This document shows, piece by piece, positions 52,356-61,499 of a stretch of DNA of 64,000 bases. Position numbers and translations under genes: made by a program. The stretch's first letter is position 1. Each line of letters begins with the position of its first letter. The notes beneath the pieces were generated by a model, which worked only from the letters and a program-made list of their open reading frames with translations, was not told the origin of the DNA and searched no databases. Source of the stretch: Azospirillaceae bacterium (GTDB lineage Bacteria; Pseudomonadota; Alphaproteobacteria; Azospirillales; Azospirillaceae); assembly GCA_035645145.1 (NCBI GenBank), contig DASQNC010000036.1:62001-126000 (forward strand). Reading direction: 5' to 3'.

Positions 52356-54247
52356 GTTGCGGCTCCCCCGGATGCGTCCCTGGCCGGCGCCCCTCCACGC
52401 CGGCGATCCCATGCCAACCGCACCGCTCCGGCGATGCCCGCCGGGAAGGCCAGCACCAATCCGAGGATGGCCAGCCCAAGGACAAGGCGCCAATAGTCCG
52501 TCAGCCGGGCCAACTGCTCCTGCAGGCCCGTATAGGCGACGGCGCCCACGATCGGGCCCGTCACCGTTTGCACCCCGCCCAGCAGCACCATCAGCAAGGC
52601 GTCGACCGACCGCGGAATGCCCATGGCCGTCGGGAAGACGCTCCCCTTCGAATAGGCGAACAGCCCGCCGGCGATCCCGGCCATCACCGCCGCCACGGCA
52701 AACGCCGCCCATTGCACCCGCGGCACATGGATGCCCAGCGCCTCGGCCCGCAGCGGGCTGTCCCGTCCGGACCGCAGGGCATAGCCGAACGGGGCGTGGA
52801 TCATGCGTCGCAGCAGCAAGGTTCCGGCCAGGCAAAGGGCCAGCGCAAGGTAGTAGTAGACGAGCTTGCCGGCCGCCCAGGACGACGGCCACACGCCCAG
52901 GATGCCATTGTCCCCGCCCGTGACCTCGGCCCATTGGAATGCGACCGACCACGCGATCTGGGCAAAGGCCAGCGTCAGCATCGCCATGTAGACGCCGGAC
53001 AGCCGCACACAGAACCACCCGAACACGATGCCCGCGAGTCCGGCGGCCAATGGAGCGGCGGCGAGGCCGACCGCCATGGGGGCCTGCAGATGCTTCGCCA
53101 CGAGCGCCGCGCCATAGGCGCCCATGCCGAAATAGGCGGCATGCCCGAACGACGCCATCCCGCCCGGCCCCATGATGAAGTGCAGGCTGGCGGCGAACAG
53201 GACGAAGACCGCCATGTCCGTCAGGACCACCTGCGCATAATCGCTGGCGAACGGTGGAACCAGGACCGCCAACGCCAGGGCGGCAAGACCGGCCATCCGC
53301 AAGGCCCGCGGCGCCGGTCGAACGACCCGCTCGCCACCCCCGCCGGCTTCGGCCCGCGCGGCGGTCGCCGGCGCCCCCAGCAGGCCATGCGGGCGGACCA
53401 CCAGCACCACCGCCATCACAAGGAACACCAGGACCAGGGTGATCTTCGGGAACAGCAGGATGCCGAAGGCGTGCATCTGCCCGATCAGCAGGGCTGCAAG
53501 GTAGGCGCCCGGAATGCTGCCGAGCCCGCCCACCACCACGACCACGAAGGCCTCGGTGATCGCCGCCATGTCCATGTGCAGGGTCACGGCCTCGCGCGGA
53601 AGCTGGAGCGCCCCGCCCAGTCCCGCCAGCACCGAGCCCAGGGCGAAGACCGAGGTGAACAGCCACCGCTGGTTCACGCCAAGCGCCCCCACCATCTCGC
53701 GGTCGAGGGTCGCCGCGCGCACCAGCGTGCCCCAGCGGGTCCGGCGCATCAGTAGCCACAAGAGGCCCAGGACCACCGGACCGACGAGGATCAGGAACAG
53801 CTCATAGCGCGGAAAACGCAGCCCGAAGACGTCGACCGCGCCGCGCAGACCGGGCGCGCGTGGCCCCAACAGGTCCTGCGGCCCCCAAATCCAAAGCGCC
53901 AGATCCTGGATGACCAGGACCAGGCCGAAGGTGGCGAGCAATTGGAAAAGCTCGGGCGCACGGTAGATCCGCCGCAGCACGGCCATCTCCACCGCGGCTC
54001 CGATCGCCCCGACGGCCAGGGCCCCGCCCAGGACGGCCCCCCAGAAGCGCAGGTGCCCCCCCGCCGGCTCGACCGGAAGGACCTGCGCCAGCGTCCACGC
54101 CAGGTAGGCCCCCAGCATGTAGAAGGACCCGTGGGCGAAGTTCACCACACGGGTCACACCGAAGATGATGCTGAGCCCGGACGCAATCAGGAACAGGGAC
54201 GACGCACTGGCGAGCCCGTTCAACGCCTGGACGAAGACGAACTCCAT
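52352..54247 (-). CDS. Fused LivH-LivM branched-chain-type ABC permease
   Basis: One 631-residue chain contains both permease halves. Residues 1-290 are LivH (FLIASGLSIIFGVTRVVNFA, HGSFYMLGAYLAWTLAQVLP, VVVVGGLGSIPGAYLAALLI). After a linker rich in Ala/Gly/Arg, residues 330-610 are LivM (FIMGPGGMASFGHAAYFGMG, GFCVRLSGVYMAML-type segment, LLMVLLGGVQTVTGPIVGAV). In most operons, and in the second cluster of this window, these are two genes. The fusion fixes a 1:1 pairing. The substrate is unknown; related fused systems are often annotated as urea or amino acid transporters. Confidence 0.92.
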   Translation of the reverse strand: MEFVFVQALNGLASASSLFLIASGLSIIFGVTRVVNFAHGSFYMLGAYLAWTLAQVLPVEPAGGHLRFWGAVLGGALAVGAIGAAVEMAVLRRIYRAPELFQLLATFGLVLVIQDLALWIWGPQDLLGPRAPGLRGAVDVFGLRFPRYELFLILVGPVVLGLLWLLMRRTRWGTLVRAATLDREMVGALGVNQRWLFTSVFALGSVLAGLGGALQLPREAVTLHMDMAAITEAFVVVVVGGLGSIPGAYLAALLIGQMHAFGILLFPKITLVLVFLVMAVVLVVRPHGLLGAPATAARAEAGGGGERVVRPAPRALRMAGLAALALAVLVPPFASDYAQVVLTDMAVFVLFAASLHFIMGPGGMASFGHAAYFGMGAYGAALVAKHLQAPMAVGLAAAPLAAGLAGIVFGWFCVRLSGVYMAMLTLAFAQIAWSVAFQWAEVTGGDNGILGVWPSSWAAGKLVYYYLALALCLAGTLLLRRMIHAPFGYALRSGRDSPLRAEALGIHVPRVQWAAFAVAAVMAGIAGGLFAYSKGSVFPTAMGIPRSVDALLMVLLGGVQTVTGPIVGAVAYTGLQEQLARLTDYWRLVLGLAILGLVLAFPAGIAGAVRLAWDRRRGGAPARDASGGAAT

Positions 54248-54261
54248 GCCGGCAACGGGCG

Positions 54262-55476
54262 TCAGGCGCCCTGCGGCCGGAGTTGGCGAACCGCCTCGTC
54301 GGGCGGCAGATAGGACCGGCCGTCGGCATAGCGCCAATCCACCATCACGCCCCCTCCGCCCTTCAGCGCGGTGCGGCCGACGAAGGCCCCCATGGTGGAC
54401 TGATGGTCGATCGACCGGAACTCGATTCCGCCGAATACGCCTTCGAAACGCACGCCGCGGAACGCCTCGACCAACTTCTCCGTCTCGGTCGTCCCCGCCT
54501 TGCGCAGGGCGGCGGCGATGGCCTGGACCGTGTCGTAGCCGACGACCGAGCCCAACCGCGGATGATCCTTGTGGGCCTGGCGGTACGCGTCCCGGAACCG
54601 GGCATGGACCGGCGTTTCCAGATCCCGCCAGGGATAGCCGGTGACGATCCAGCCTTCCGGCGCCTCTTCGCCCAATGGCTCCAGATACTCGGGTTCGCCG
54701 GTCAACAGGCTGACCACCTGCCGGCCCTCGAACAGGCCGCGGGTGTTCCCCTGGCGCACGAAGCTGGTCAGGTCGGCCCCGAAGGTGACGTTGAAGATCG
54801 CCTCGGGATTGGCCGCCGCGAGCGCCTGCACCGTGGCGCCCGCGTCTATCCGGCCGAGGGCCGGGAACTGTTCGGCCACGAACTGGACGTCGGGCTTCGC
54901 ACGGAACAGGAGTTCCTTGAACCAGCGCACGGCCGACTGGCCGTATTCGTAGTTGGGCGCCACCACCGCCCAGCGGCGGGCCGGCAGCTTGGCCGCCTCC
55001 TCCACCAGCATGGCGGCCTGCATATAGGTCGAAGCCCGCAGGCGGAAGGTGTAGCGGTTTCCCTTCGACCAGACGAGCGCGTCGGTCAACGGTTCGGATG
55101 CAACGAACAGGCGCTTGTTCTGGTTGGCGAAGTCGGACAGGGCGAGCCCGACGTTCGACAGGTAGGCGCCGGCCAGGATGTCCACCCGCTCGGCGCCGAT
55201 CAGTTCACCCGCGAAGCGGACTGCGTCCTCGGGGCGGCCACCGTCGTCCCGGAACACGGTTTCCAACGGCCGTCCAAGGACGCCGCCGGCGGCGTTGATC
55301 TGGGCCTGGGCCAACAGCCAGCCGTTGCGGTACGGCTGCAGGAACGCGGGTTGCGCCGTGTAGCTGTTGACCTCGCCGATGCGGATCGGCGCGGGTTGCG
55401 CCCGCACGACCGCAGGTGCCGCCAGGGCCGCAGCCCCGCCCGCGAGAAACGACCTGCGCCGGATCAGGGATTTCAT
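54262..55476 (-). CDS. ABC transporter substrate-binding protein (Leu/Ile/Val-binding family)
   Basis: The protein has 404 residues with a signal peptide (MKSLIRRRSFLAGGAAALAA; also fits Tat). The periplasmic-binding fold is shown by IRIGEVNSYTAQPAFLQPYR, AQINAAGGVLGRPLETVFRD, and GAYLSNVGLALSDFANQNKR. It heads the operon with the fused permease 14 bases downstream. The ligand cannot be told: this family also binds amides, urea and aromatic acids. GGAG precedes the ATG by about 10 bases. Confidence 0.93.
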   Translation of the reverse strand: MKSLIRRRSFLAGGAAALAAPAVVRAQPAPIRIGEVNSYTAQPAFLQPYRNGWLLAQAQINAAGGVLGRPLETVFRDDGGRPEDAVRFAGELIGAERVDILAGAYLSNVGLALSDFANQNKRLFVASEPLTDALVWSKGNRYTFRLRASTYMQAAMLVEEAAKLPARRWAVVAPNYEYGQSAVRWFKELLFRAKPDVQFVAEQFPALGRIDAGATVQALAAANPEAIFNVTFGADLTSFVRQGNTRGLFEGRQVVSLLTGEPEYLEPLGEEAPEGWIVTGYPWRDLETPVHARFRDAYRQAHKDHPRLGSVVGYDTVQAIAAALRKAGTTETEKLVEAFRGVRFEGVFGGIEFRSIDHQSTMGAFVGRTALKGGGGVMVDWRYADGRSYLPPDEAVRQLRPQGA

Positions 55477-55607
55477 GATGGCACTGCTCCACGCGATGCG
55501 TCCGATACTCGGACGCCTGCTGTGCCACACATAAGGCGCGGGCGCCACAGGTACGCGACGCCCGGCATCCACCCGCGGCACGGTTTGCGAAGCGGAATCG
55601 GCCGGTC

Positions 55608-55886
55608 TCAGAAATCGACCGGCCCCGACGGTCCGCCCAACCGCCAGCCGTCCCGGCCGGCGGACCGGCCGCGGAAATCAGGTCCCCATGGCTCCGGGGC
55701 AGGCCCGAACCCCTCGGACTGCGGAACGACGGCCAGGGCTCGTTTGGCACGTGCCAAGCATTCGGCGCAGGGCCGCGCACGGCACAGCGGATCATCCGCG
55801 CGGTCGCAAATCGCGGCAGCGACCCGTCGCTCGAGGGCCGTGGCGGACTCGGCCGCCGGTGCGCCCGCACGCATCGCAGCGTTCAT
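55608..55886 (-). CDS. Small Cys-rich hypothetical protein
   Basis: The protein has 92 residues and an excellent GGAGGCGTCGC before the ATG at 55886. Four Cys residues at 27, 35, 40 and 43 are spaced C-x7-C-x4-C-x2-C (AAAICDRADDPLCRARPCAE), which could bind a metal ion. The C-terminal half is Gly/Pro/Trp-rich and probably flexible. I recognise no family. It lies on the strand of the ABC operon, 131 bases upstream of its first gene. Confidence 0.65.
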   Translation of the reverse strand: MNAAMRAGAPAAESATALERRVAAAICDRADDPLCRARPCAECLARAKRALAVVPQSEGFGPAPEPWGPDFRGRSAGRDGWRLGGPSGPVDF

Positions 55887-56108
55887 GCGACGCCTCCATT
55901 CCAATACAGGGTGGGAGTCCAACAAGGGCAGGCCTGCAACGGCCCGTTCGAACCATGCGGAGACTTCTTCCGGCTTTGGGCCGAACCGTCACGGCCGCCC
56001 GACACCATTGCGGTTCAGGAGGCGACCCCGGCGCCGGTACCGCCGGGGTCTGGACGGACACGCGATCATTGCTCACGCGTCCGCCGATGCGGACGGGTGG
56101 ATTGGTTT

Positions 56109-56774
56109 TCAGGCAGCCAGCACCGGGGTGCCGCGCTGGTCGGAACCGACGCCGTTGTTCAGTGCCCAGATGGCTGCCTGGGTGCGATTGCTGCACCCGA
56201 TCTTGCGCAGCAGGCTCTTCAGGTGAACCTTCACCGTCGCCTCGGTGATGTCGAGGTCGATGGCGATCTTCTTATTGCTGTGGCCCTTCACCAGACCTTC
56301 CAGGATCTGGGTCTCGCGGCCGGACAGGCCACGCGGCGTGCGGGTCCCGACCACCGGCTCCGGGCGACGGAGCAGGATTTCGGTCACATCCGGCGGCAGC
56401 ACCTTTTCGCCGATCATGACCAACCGCAGGCTCTGGGCGACGGCCTCGGGCGAGCGGTCCTTGGACACGAAGCCGTCCACGCCGGCTTCCAGCGCACCGA
56501 CGATCCGGTCGGCATCCAGCGTGTTCGCCAGATGCACGATGCGCGCCGACGGGGCGGCCTCACGCAGGGCGCGGATGCCACCGACGATCGTTTGCAGATC
56601 GGCGGCATCGAACAGGATGAGATCCACCGTCACTCCCTGCTGCAGCGTCGCGAGCGCGTCCTGGTAGCGGGCAGCCTCGATGACAATCTCGAATTCCGGC
56701 CGGGGCAGCAGATGCCGGAACCCCTGGCGGAAAAGCGTGCTGCTGTCGATCAGCATGACAGATACCGTCCGCAT
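56109..56774 (-). CDS. NarL/FixJ-family response regulator
   Basis: The protein has 221 residues. The receiver domain has Asp10 in VSVMLIDSS, the phosphorylation Asp56 in DLILFDAADL, and the conserved Lys in GFVSKDRSPEA. The C-terminal LuxR-type helix-turn-helix reads LSGRETQILEGLVKGHSNKK then DLDITEATVKVHLKSLLRKI. The ATG at 56774 is preceded by GGAGGTGATTG. No kinase is adjacent, but the window holds three orphan kinases. Targets are unknown. Confidence 0.92.
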   Translation of the reverse strand: MRTVSVMLIDSSTLFRQGFRHLLPRPEFEIVIEAARYQDALATLQQGVTVDLILFDAADLQTIVGGIRALREAAPSARIVHLANTLDADRIVGALEAGVDGFVSKDRSPEAVAQSLRLVMIGEKVLPPDVTEILLRRPEPVVGTRTPRGLSGRETQILEGLVKGHSNKKIAIDLDITEATVKVHLKSLLRKIGCSNRTQAAIWALNNGVGSDQRGTPVLAA

Positions 56775-57339
56775 CAATCACCTCCATCGTTCGTGATGCG
56801 CTGGCATTGTGCTCGTGCGAACGGCGCCGACAATCTGGACGATGCGCAGATTTCGATGCGCATTCCGGCTAGGTATATGCCATTGGCATGGCCAAGGGTC
56901 GTATGCCCGTCGTAGGTCCCGGAGGACCGGCGGCTCCCGATCTAAAGTAGGCAATTAGGTGCAGACCTCGCCTTTTCGAGCAATCATACCGTCGTGATCC
57001 CCCCTTTCGGACATGCGCATCGGTCATCCCCTTGATCCGGCTCGCCCGTTGGAAGGCGGCCGGGGACGCTCCACCGGAAACCGATTGGTTAACCCCTGCG
57101 GGCGATTCCCGGAGCGGCCCCTTCCCGAGCCCACCGCCGTGGATCCCGCCAACTCCTTGGGAAGGCTTGAAATCCCACGGCACCCCGGTTCCAGGCCACA
57201 ATGTGTGTCCCTGAAGCAACACTCGTTGGCACATCGGCATCTTTGGAGTGCATCGCTTGCGCCGCGCCCCTTGGAGCGAGGGCCCGCCTCGTGTATCGCC
57301 GTTCCGGGAGGTCATCCCGGCATCTAACGGAGGACAGCC
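56775..57339. other. 565-base intergenic region between divergent regulator and HU genes
   Basis: It must hold promoters for the NarL-type regulator (left) and HU (right). Several short open frames occur, the longest 57013-57327 on the plus strand, but their translations are Arg/Pro-rich and unlike proteins. I see no RNA gene or repeat. An unseen small RNA is possible. Confidence 0.5.
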
Positions 57340-57603
57340 GTGAACAAGGGCGAATTCATCTCTGCGGTCGCGGAGAAGGCTGGCATGTCGAAGGCGGACG
57401 CGACGAAGGCGGTCGATGCCGTCATCGACGTGATTGGCAGCGCCATGAAGAAGGGCGAGGAGGTTCGCCTCGTCGGTTTCGGGACCTTCTCGGTGAAGGA
57501 CACCCCGGCGCGCACGGGCCGCAACCCGCGCACCGGTGAGGAAATCAAGATTCCGGCCGGCAAGGCTGTGAAGTTCAAGCCGGGCGCCCAGCTGTCGGCT
57601 TGA
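57340..57603 (+). CDS. hupB: HU-family histone-like DNA-binding protein
   Basis: The protein has 87 residues and matches HU throughout: MNKGEFISAVAEKAGMSKAD, MKKGEEVRLVGFGTFSVKDT, and the DNA-wrapping arm ARTGRNPRTGEEIKIPAGKA. HU dimers bend and compact DNA. The start is GTG at 57340 after CGGAGGACAGCC. HU and IHF share the fold; the arm sequence and the stand-alone setting favour HU. A strong terminator follows. Confidence 0.95.
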   Translation: MNKGEFISAVAEKAGMSKADATKAVDAVIDVIGSAMKKGEEVRLVGFGTFSVKDTPARTGRNPRTGEEIKIPAGKAVKFKPGAQLSA

Positions 57604-57676
57604 TGCCTCGGGTCCGGGCTGCCGGAGCGGCCGGAACGCCGCACTGACTTCCTCGGATTTTGAGCAAGACTCGTAA

Positions 57677-57713
57677 AGCGCCCCCGCCGGGTTCCGGCGG
57701 GGGCGCTGTCGTT
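57677..57713 (+). terminator. Strong intrinsic terminator after HU
   Basis: AGCGCCCCCGCCGG and CCGGCGGGGGCGCT pair perfectly (14 base pairs) around a GTT loop and are followed by GTCGTTT. It lies 73 bases after the HU stop. Confidence 0.85.
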
Positions 57714-58175
57714 TCGATCCGGGCATGTCCGCCGGATGAATCCGCTCGGGCCCGCCAGGTTTGCGCGCAACGGCGCACCCCACCCGCAGACGTTGCGCAT
57801 GCTTGGGCCGCGCATACGCCGGCGGTGACCCTTACCGGGATCCCGGCGCGTAGAGTCCGTTCCGGGCGGCGGGACGAGAGTCGAACTCGTACCGCTGCGG
57901 CCGAAAGCGGGCAATCAGATCCTATTCTTCCGGGAGTCGACCTGGTCGATCATACCCTGCCGGCAAAATCATTCCGTTCGGCTGCCAAGGCACCGGTCAA
58001 GCCAATCGAACGGATACGATCTTTGTTCGGTAGCTCACTAATCAATATACACGACAAGTTCGATTGAATTTATTCGACAACTCACTATTGGTAAGAGAAA
58101 ATTAAATTACGCACACCACCATACGGTGCCAGTCGGCCTCGAATGACCGAAGCCAACCTCATAGAGGTAGTTACG
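57714..58175. other. Gene-free region with AT-rich tract before the Cache gene
   Basis: No convincing ORF is present. On the minus strand near 57868-57892, ACGAG-TTCGACT-CTCGT resembles a tRNA T-arm, but I could not fold a full cloverleaf. From about 58020 to 58130 the sequence is strikingly AT-rich (for example CTAATCAATATACACG and GAGAAAATTAAATTACG), unlike the rest of the window. It probably contains the promoter of the Cache gene. Confidence 0.5.
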
Positions 58176-58634
58176 ATGCGCGCCCGCACCCTGCTCACCG
58201 CCGCCATTTCCATCCTGCTCGCCACCGCCCCAGCGACCGCCTCCGAATTCGGCTCCGCCGAAGAAGCGAAGGCCCTCATGTTGAAGGGCGTTGAACATGC
58301 GAACAAAGTCGGTCTGGAAACCGCCTACAAGGATTTCAGCGACACCAAGGGTGCGTTCGTGGATCGCGACCTCTACATCTTCTGCATGGAGGGCGACGGC
58401 ATGATGCGGGCCCACGGCGCGCAGAACGGCCTGATTGGACGGAACCTGAAAAACCTCAAGGACACCGAGGGTAAGGAATTCATTCTCGAGGCCTTGCAGA
58501 TTGCCGCCACCTCCGGCGAGGGATGGGTGGACTACAAGTGGTCGAATCCCGTCAACAAGAAAATCGAAGCCAAGTCCAGCTTCATCAAAAAGGTGGGCAC
58601 CGGTTTCTGCGCCGTTGGGTTCTATAAGAAATAA
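58176..58634 (+). CDS. Secreted single Cache-domain protein
   Basis: The protein has 152 residues with a signal peptide (MRARTLLTAAISILLATAPA, cleaved after TAS). The mature part is one Cache-type sensor domain: EEAKALMLKGVEHANKVGLE, DRDLYIFCMEGDGMMRAHGA, NLKNLKDTEGKEFILEALQI, GWVDYKWSNPVNKKIEAKSS, with Cys at the end region GTGFCAVGFYKK. Cache domains bind small ligands outside the cell, but here no membrane or signalling domain is attached. The chemoreceptor gene follows 66 bases later. AGAGGTAG precedes the ATG. Confidence 0.87.
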   Translation: MRARTLLTAAISILLATAPATASEFGSAEEAKALMLKGVEHANKVGLETAYKDFSDTKGAFVDRDLYIFCMEGDGMMRAHGAQNGLIGRNLKNLKDTEGKEFILEALQIAATSGEGWVDYKWSNPVNKKIEAKSSFIKKVGTGFCAVGFYKK

Positions 58635-58700
58635 GCTCACGGACTTTGGAAACCGAGACGAGGCAGGCGGGCTGACGGCCCGCCTGCAGGGGATGGAACC

Positions 58701-60449
58701 ATGACGCGAATACTCCGCCTGTCGGATTGGCGCATCTCCGCCAAGGTGCTGCTGGCCCCCGCCCTGGGCTTGGCCGCCCTGCTGGGCATCGCCGGATACG
58801 GAAGCCACGTCCTTTACGGCGAGCAGCGGGTACTCGACGCACTGGTTGCCGACGTCTTCGAAGATGCACGTGCCGTCAGCGAGTTTCAGGGCCGCCTGTC
58901 CGGCTTGCATGCCGACCTCTACCGCGTTCTCGGAGTCGCGGCGAACTACTCCGACCTGAGCGCACTCAAGAAGGACGCCGACACCGCTTCGGCGCGGCTG
59001 AACGAGCTGGAAGCCGCCATCGGCCAAATCCGGGCCGTGGCGCACAATCCCGATGTCGCCGGCGTGTTCGGCCTGCCGGCACGCACCCAGGCCGGCGACG
59101 CCCAAAAGGAACTGGAGGCGGTCCAGGCCGAGCTGGCGGCGTACAAGGCGGGTGTGATCCAGGTCACCGACATACTGACTGCGGACGCCGGGGTCGCGAT
59201 GATCCTGATGAGTTCCGCGGAGGACGCCTATGCGGTTCTGCTGAAGCGGCTTGTGGAACTTGAACGGCGAACGCAGGATCTGAGCCGGGAGGCTTCATCG
59301 GCCGCCCAGAAGGGGCTGAGCGGGGCGACCGTCACCTTCTTTGCATTGGCCTTCCTCGGAGTGATCTTCACGTCGGCCCTGACCCTGTTTGCCGCGCGCG
59401 CGATCAGCCGGCCGGTGGTGCGGCTGACCGGCGCCATGCAGGAGCTGGCCGGCGGCACCATCGACATCGCCGTGCCCTTTGCCGAGCGCGCCGACGAGAT
59501 CGGCGCCATGGCGCGTGCGCTGGCGGTGTTCCGCGACGGCGCCACCGAACGCCAACGCCTGGAGGCCGCCCAGGCCGAGGAGCGCCGGGCCAAGGAGGAG
59601 CGCGCCAGGGCGATCGACGGCCTGCTCCGGGCCTTCGACGGCAAGGTGTCCGACGCCCTGGCCGAAGTGACGGCGGCGGGCGAGCAGATGCGGCAGGCCG
59701 CCGAGCGCATGGCCCAGGTCGCCCTGGTCACCGACGAGCAGTCCCGTGCCGCCGCCGCCGCCTCGGAAGCGACCTCGGGGAACGTCCAGACCGTCGCCGC
59801 GGCGACCGAGGAGCTGTCGAGCTCGATCCAGGAGATCGGGCAACGTGTCACCCACAGCACCCAGATCGCGCAGCGCGCAGTCGGCGAGGCCGAGGGCGCC
59901 GAGGGCACCGTGCGCAGCCTGGCCCACAGCGCCAACCGGATCGGCGAGGTGGTGGACCTGATCCAGTCCATTGCCGGCCAGACCAACCTTCTGGCGCTGA
60001 ACGCGACGATCGAGGCGGCGCGCGCCGGCGAGGCCGGCAAGGGCTTCGCGGTGGTCGCCAGCGAGGTCAAGAACCTCGCCGCCCAGACGGCCAAGGCCAC
60101 CGAGGAGATCCAGCAGCAGATCGACGGCGTGCGCGGCGAGACCGGGCGTGCGGTGGCCGCCATCCGCGAGATCGGGGGCACCATCGCGCGCATCAGCGAG
60201 ATCACGACCGGCGTGGCGGCTGCCGTCGAAGAGCAGGCGGCGGCCACCAGCGAGATCGCCCGCAACACCCAGCAGGCGGCCGCCGGGACCACCGAGGTGG
60301 CGCAGAACATCACCGGCGTGACCCAGGCCGCACAGGAAACCGGCGCCGCCGCCGCGCAGATGCTCGACGCCGCCGGCGGCTTGGCCGAGCAGGCGCAGGC
60401 GCTCAAGGTCGCCGTCGAACGCTACGTGGCCGACAACAAGGCCGCCTGA
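58701..60449 (+). CDS. Methyl-accepting chemotaxis protein
   Basis: The protein has 582 residues. Membrane helices lie at about 13-33 and 205-230. Between them is a helical periplasmic domain of the four-helix-bundle type ([20 protein letters not shown]). A HAMP domain follows ([20 protein letters not shown]) and then the signalling domain with the hairpin tip [20 protein letters not shown] and [20 protein letters not shown]. It should bind CheA/CheW at the inner membrane. There is no C-terminal CheR-binding pentapeptide. GGGGATGGAACC precedes the ATG. It pairs with the upstream Cache protein. Confidence 0.94.
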   Translation: MTRILRLSDWRISAKVLLAPALGLAALLGIAGYGSHVLYGEQRVLDALVADVFEDARAVSEFQGRLSGLHADLYRVLGVAANYSDLSALKKDADTASARLNELEAAIGQIRAVAHNPDVAGVFGLPARTQAGDAQKELEAVQAELAAYKAGVIQVTDILTADAGVAMILMSSAEDAYAVLLKRLVELERRTQDLSREASSAAQKGLSGATVTFFALAFLGVIFTSALTLFAARAISRPVVRLTGAMQELAGGTIDIAVPFAERADEIGAMARALAVFRDGATERQRLEAAQAEERRAKEERARAIDGLLRAFDGKVSDALAEVTAAGEQMRQAAERMAQVALVTDEQSRAAAAASEATSGNVQTVAAATEELSSSIQEIGQRVTHSTQIAQRAVGEAEGAEGTVRSLAHSANRIGEVVDLIQSIAGQTNLLALNATIEAARAGEAGKGFAVVASEVKNLAAQTAKATEEIQQQIDGVRGETGRAVAAIREIGGTIARISEITTGVAAAVEEQAAATSEIARNTQQAAAGTTEVAQNITGVTQAAQETGAAAAQMLDAAGGLAEQAQALKVAVERYVADNKAA

Positions 60450-60458
60450 CGCGGGCGG

Positions 60459-60488
60459 CCGAGCCGTGGCGCCGCCGCCACGGCTCGG
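60459..60488 (+). terminator. Hairpin after the chemoreceptor gene
   Basis: CCGAGCCGTGG and CCACGGCTCGG form an 11-base-pair stem around CGCCGCCG, ten bases after the stop codon. No T run follows. Confidence 0.6.
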
Positions 60489-60551
60489 CGGCGGCAATCA
60501 CCGATCCGACAGGCTCCCCGCCCCGACGGGTTCAATCCATCGAGGCGGGGA

Positions 60552-61499
60552 TTACACCGCGTCGGCGGGCTTGGGCGGCTTTTCGCCGATCAAGCCTTCG
60601 GGACGGTGGATCAGGATGAGCTGCAACGCCAGCCCGATCAGGAACAGGCGCAGATAGGCCGCCCGGGTGGCGAGTTCCGGGGGCAGATAGGCGGTCAGGA
60701 AATCCGTCGCCGCCCAGATGCCCCAAACAAGGAAGGCCCCCAGCACGGCGCCGCGATTGTTGCCGCTGCCGCCCGCAATCAGCATCACCCAGACCAGGAA
60801 GGTGGTGACGAGCGGATCCACCGCGTCGGGGCTCATGAACTTGCTGGCATGGGCGATCATCGCACCGCCCAGGCCCATGAAGGCCGCGCCAAGGACGAAG
60901 GATTGCAGGCGGAACGACCGCACATCCTTGCCCATGGCGGCCGCCGCCGCCTCGTTCTCGCGGATGGCGCGCTGTGCCCGCCCCCAGGGGCTGCGGATCG
61001 CCCGCTCCGCCAGCCAATAGACGGCCAGGATCAGGGCCGCGAGCAGGGCCAGGAACAGAACCGGCGCCCAGGGCTGCCCCAGGCCCTCGAACGGCCGGGG
61101 AAGGTTCGAGATGCCGAGCGGTCCGCCCGTCAACCAATCCTCGTTGCGGACCACCAGACGCAGGATTTCGGCGATGCCGATGGTGGCGATGGCGAGATAG
61201 TCGGTCCGCAGCCTCAGCGTGATCAGCCCCACCGGCACCGCCAGGAACCCGGACACGAGCATCGCCAGAAGCCAGCCCACCGGAGCCGGCAGGCCGAATC
61301 CCCCAAGATGCGATGCGCTTTCCGGCGCGGTGGCGATGGCGCTGGCATAAGCCCCCACCGCCACGAAGCCGGCGATGCCGGCGTTCATCAGGCCGGTGAA
61401 GCCCCAGTGGACATTCAAGCCCAGGCACAGGAGCGCGTAGACCGCCCCCAGCGTGGCGATCTGCACGACGTAGAGCAGAAGGCCGAGATCCAAGCTCAT
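60552..61499 (-). CDS. livM: Branched-chain amino acid-type ABC permease
   Basis: The protein has 315 residues and about nine to ten membrane segments. LivM markers are CLGLNVHWGFTGLMNAGIAG, TLRLRTDYLAIATIGIAEIL, and VTTFLVWVMLIAGGSGNNRG. The start overlaps the livH stop (ATGA). It is the last gene of a livG-livF-livH-livM cluster transcribed leftward. No binding protein is visible; it probably lies beyond the right edge or elsewhere. Confidence 0.94.
   Translation of the reverse strand: MSLDLGLLLYVVQIATLGAVYALLCLGLNVHWGFTGLMNAGIAGFVAVGAYASAIATAPESASHLGGFGLPAPVGWLLAMLVSGFLAVPVGLITLRLRTDYLAIATIGIAEILRLVVRNEDWLTGGPLGISNLPRPFEGLGQPWAPVLFLALLAALILAVYWLAERAIRSPWGRAQRAIRENEAAAAAMGKDVRSFRLQSFVLGAAFMGLGGAMIAHASKFMSPDAVDPLVTTFLVWVMLIAGGSGNNRGAVLGAFLVWGIWAATDFLTAYLPPELATRAAYLRLFLIGLALQLILIHRPEGLIGEKPPKPADAV

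Noticed and set aside
57013-57327. 104-codon open frame upstream of HU
   Set aside because: The translation is Arg/Pro-rich without protein-like pattern, and there is no ribosome site at its start.
57868-57962. Possible complete tRNA on the minus strand
   Set aside because: Only the T-arm and an imperfect acceptor stem can be paired. D-arm and anticodon-arm consensus are missing, and no anticodon is identifiable.
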